From Leptodontidium sp. MPI-SDFR-AT-0119 (lineage: Eukaryota; Ascomycota; Leotiomycetes; Helotiales; Leptodontidiaceae), in NCBI GenBank assembly GCA_020726505.1, contig JAHLEZ010000012.1, positions 2,108,001 through 2,172,000 on the forward strand: DNA of 64,000 nt, in the 5' to 3' direction. The translations under genes were made by a program, and so were the position numbers. Below, piece by piece: positions 60,761-64,000 of the stretch. Under the pieces are notes generated by a model. That model was not told where the DNA came from. It saw only the letters and a list, made by a program, of their open reading frames with translations, and did no database searches. The first letter of the stretch is position 1. Each line of letters begins with the position of its first letter.

Positions 60761-61514
60761 TTTCGTTGGTATGGTGTTTTGGGTTACGAAACCCGTCGTA
60801 GATCGAATACTGTATTTAGCTCATTAGACCATGTTCTTCATTCTGAGATATATTCGTAGATTCTTGAAAGAAATAGCCATCATATGTGGTATCTGTCCGA
60901 GATATCTCGAGTGTAGGATAGGAGAATTCATGGTGTTGTTGATTTACGCCTTATGCCTCGTCTTGTGGTTCTCAAGCCACAGGCGGCGCCGGCCCAGGCT
61001 TGTTCAACCACATGGAGAATAGGGCGAACCTTATTTGCTAGCTAAATCTCTTGAAACTGACGCCGTGTAACCTCTTTTCCCCCCCTCTCTTACTACCTCC
61101 ATTTGTTTCTATTCTGACAAGTCGTTTTCTAATTACTGGTAGGTAAAGTTAGAATTGAACCGGTTCTCCCTCATTAGCTGCCAGTGGGTACTCACCACCT
61201 ACCCCTATTAAAAGTCACAGCCGCACTTGGACCTGACGGACATCACCACCACCTGTCATGAAGTATGCCCAGATTCCACAGTAAGTATCACCACGTCTCA
61301 AAGAGTGTATACATAAGCTCAATTGATTTTCGGCTTCAGCCCTAAGCTCATATAATACAGGACCGCCTCCCAATGCATGCCTCAGCTCAACCCTGCCTGC
61401 TTTCATTTCCTCCAGCCAGCCAGCATCCATTAATCGTCCACCAGTCCTTCATAATTCATCATCAAAAGCAAAACAGAAGAAATGCAAGCAATGCCAGTAA
61501 AATCAACCGACTAT
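60761..61514. other. Intergenic, nothing recognised
   Basis: Spacer upstream of the mannosyltransferase gene and downstream of the tail-anchored gene; no gene seen. Confidence 0.4.
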
Positions 61515-64000
61515 CTAAGGTATGCGCATCTTAAACTCAACTAATCGAGTCAAGAAGAATTTATACATGGCAGGCGCAGAAGCAAGAATTGCAAATGCAG
61601 CAACGGCCAAAAGTCTGCGTGATTGACCAGCTATCAGCATTGTCGACGGGGGTAATGTGACATAGAAAAGGTACTAGTAACAGAAATGGGGTGCAATGAA
61701 AAGTTTTTGAAGGGGATTGCGACGACGCGTATAAGCTAAGTAAGTTGCTTACGTTTGGCGACCTCTGCCACCATTGCTATTGACAAGAGATTAGCATTTG
61801 AACAAGATCTGTGATGATACCAAAACTGGGCTTACCAGAGACGCATGATCAATCCACCGATCCACTCAACGAAGACGACTCTCCAGAAGGCCTTCAAGAA
61901 GTTTTTGGATTGCTCCTTTCCACGCATGGAGCTTGGGGTAAGAGGTCGATCCGGAGTAGGTGACGCCTGCTTCTTTCGAGACTGGATTTGGGTGCTGCCA
62001 TTCTTACCCTCGAAAGCGGTAGTCTTTCCAAGATCTGGCTCCGCGGCAGATCCTCTGGGTGTTGCGGGTTGTACGTTAATGCTGAAACCTGCCGGAGTGG
62101 TGATATTTTGGACATCATTATCATCCTCGACGTGCCCAAGCTGACGGTTTCCTACTACGAATGGCGTGGCCGGAATCTGGGTGGTTGATACCGACAATGG
62201 CATGTCCTCTGAGCCGTCCATCGAGTGGTCGGTTGAATGTGCCGGATTTGGCTCAGCTTTCTCAACTGCGACAACTGGAACATTTGGAGAAGATGCAGCC
62301 TCGACGGAATCATCCTTTCCTCCTTCAGCACCATCAAGCGAGCGATCAATTGAATGTGTCAAAAGTGGCTCAGTATTTGCAACCGCAGCGGCTGGAACTG
62401 GCTCCGTAGTTTCAACTTCGGCCTCTGACTCGGGTTTTGCGTTTTCGCCTTGAACCAAGATTGCTGAAGTAGGAGTGGTTTCCTTCTCCGCCTGAACTGG
62501 TTCCTCCTCTGTCTCTTTGACTCCATTGACTTGGACTTGTGGTTGCTTGAACTTGTCCTCGTCAACCTCCTCCACCTTACTCAGACTCGTCAGTCCATTA
62601 ACATTCTCACCGTTAGGTAGCGATTCCTGCTCTTCATCATGTTCCTCTGTGATAGAGTCGAGCGATGGTGATTGATCCTGAAGATGAGGAACGGAAGAAT
62701 TGGGCTTTCCGGGACAGTGGATTTCCTCAGAAATAGGGGGGTCAACGACACCAACACAGTCAGCCGTGTCAGGTGGAAGACGTTGCTGCATCAAGGCCAA
62801 ATGACGCATGATTCCTTCGCGGTCTTCGGGAAATGGCTGGATGGTTGGATCATTGGGATCAAAGACAGCTGGCTCTTCCTGTCTCGAAGCACGGCGTGGC
62901 ATATCATCGGGTTGGTGTCGGCGAGACTCGGAGCGGGTTGGAGATTCACCACGTTCGTGAGGGAACAATGGAACTTTCTCATGTGGTGGGGTCTCTGGGA
63001 ATACAATGCTCTCATCGTTCATAACGGCAAAGTAACCGCGTGCCTCAAGAAGGTCACCCTAAGCACATTAGCTGAGTGTCTAGTAGTAATGGCTTGAATT
63101 GGCAAACTTACAAGATCCTGCTTATCAAGAGTACCAGCAACATCAGCAACCTCTGCAGCCGTATTTGCAACCTCTGGAATCGGGGTATTCGACATTCGTC
63201 TATATCCAATACGACCAGCCTCCTCGTCAGAAATGGGTGGTGTGGGGGTATCCCGGTCCAAAGTCTCAGCAGTGTCCGCAACCTCAGCTGCAACATCTGC
63301 AAGCTCTGGGGTGTGCGCATCTCGGATGATAGTTTGATCTGGCTCTGTATCCTGGGCTCGCAGATTGTGTGCATCCTTTTGTGCAACTGTAGCATCGGGG
63401 CCAAAATCATCACCATAGCTGAGTCCTTCATCAACCTTCTCCACAACCACGATAGGTGCATGCGATGGTTCGGCAATATCGTCTTTGTTCTTCTCCTCAA
63501 TGTGTTCGGTATGGGGCTTCTCGACCTCCAATGGCGGGGTTGGAAGAGAATCGCTCAAGCCAATCTCAGGACTTGGTGCTACTGTGGGCTTGATACTGTC
63601 GGTGGATTCTGCAATTTTGGTGTGATCTTCCTTTGTGTCCTTCAGATCCTCCAGAAGGTTGAAATTGGTCTTCTCTACCTCGACTGCTGGTGCAGGGTAT
63701 GGCTCGAGCGGTTCCAGCAGCTCGCGGGTCTTTGGTATGCTAGCTTCCTTTGGTTCTTCTACATCCTTGATGATCTCGTCGGAGAACAGAACATCAGAGG
63801 TCTCTCTAGTGCCCATTGTCTCTTCCATAGGCTCCGGGGTCATCTCTCTCTCGCCCAATGGCAAATTATGCTCGCTTGGTTTCTCCATCTCTGTCAAAGC
63901 CTCCTCTCGATTCTCCTTAGTAGGTTTCGAGATAATCGTATCGTCGGTAACCGGTACAGTGAGGACGTTGTTTCGATTTCCCGCGTCGTCAGTTCCTGAT
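61515..64000 (-). CDS. Acidic repeat-rich, probably tail-anchored membrane protein (5' end outside window)
   Basis: Exons on the minus strand: beyond 64000 to 63112, 63060-61836, 61776-61753 (24 nt) and 61614-61515. The frame is open through position 64000, so the start lies outside. The long N-terminal part is Glu/Asp/Pro/Thr-rich and disordered with diverged internal repeats: TPELADVAAEVADTAETLD and TPIPEVANTAAEVADVAGTLD; VEVEK, LEVEK and VVVEK; HSIDRSLDGAEG and HSTDHSMDGSED. A conserved-looking FLKAFWRVVFVEWIGGLIMR leads through the tiny exon (NGGRGRQ) to a C-terminal hydrophobic segment LLAVAAFAILASAPAMYKFF and a short basic tail. This suggests a tail anchor, perhaps in the ER or outer mitochondrial membrane. 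Function is not recognised. Confidence 0.8.

Noticed and set aside
63076..63999. 307-codon plus-strand ORF
   Set aside because: Lies opposite the acidic repeat-rich gene; its Leu/Cys/Trp-rich translation is a shadow of Glu/Asp/Pro codons.

Overview
The window is nuclear DNA of a filamentous ascomycete (Pezizomycotina). Genes carry many 45-60 nt GT-AG introns with CTGAC/CTAAC branch points. The families are fungal: Zn2Cys6 and other fungal-type regulators, HET, 2EXR, an asco-laccase, CAP59-type mannosyltransferase and a CBM1 cellulose-binding tail. The class cannot be fixed from sequence alone; Leotiomycetes is only an impression.

Left part (1-15 kb). A CBM1-ended secreted protein is cut by the left edge, followed by a small cysteine-rich secreted protein. 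Next comes a block that looks metabolically related: a fungal_trans regulator (3208-5433), NAD malate dehydrogenase (minus, 5562-6787), a tartrate/D-malate dehydrogenase-like beta-decarboxylating enzyme (minus, 7855-9064), a small Zn2Cys6 regulator (minus, 9512-10592), and a divergently transcribed D-2-hydroxyacid dehydrogenase (10986-12121). I infer a C4-dicarboxylate/hydroxyacid gene group with its own regulators. A two-finger C2H2 factor follows (minus, 13914-15085).

Middle part (15-35 kb). About 6 kb upstream of the C2H2 gene has no gene; it is rich in pyrimidine tracts and short repeats and holds a TA-flanked MITE. An unknown acidic protein lies at 21.1-22.5 kb. From 23.8 to 28.4 kb there are decayed remnants, including a membrane-protein pseudogene. 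A 13-exon laccase (28497-31050) has two consecutive 3-nt exons. An SRR1-like gene (32026-33934, minus) keeps a coherent five-exon structure but is cut by three in-frame stops, each explicable by one CpA-to-TpA change, as RIP would give. A nearby AT-rich element has about 38 bp inverted ends.

Right part (35-64 kb). It holds an ankyrin-repeat gene with a frameshift, a flavodoxin-fold-like protein, a secreted cytidine-deaminase-fold protein, a fungal_trans_2-like regulator, a Pap1-type bZIP, a 2EXR protein, a TTA-flanked MITE, an HTH/SANT-like nuclear protein, a 513 bp element with long inverted repeats, a frameshifted HET gene with a WW-like tail, a CAP59 mannosyltransferase, and an acidic repeat-rich tail-anchored protein running off the right edge.

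Exon joins were made by eye from reading frame, splice-site consensus and family expectation. No database search was run, so family names rest on motif recognition.
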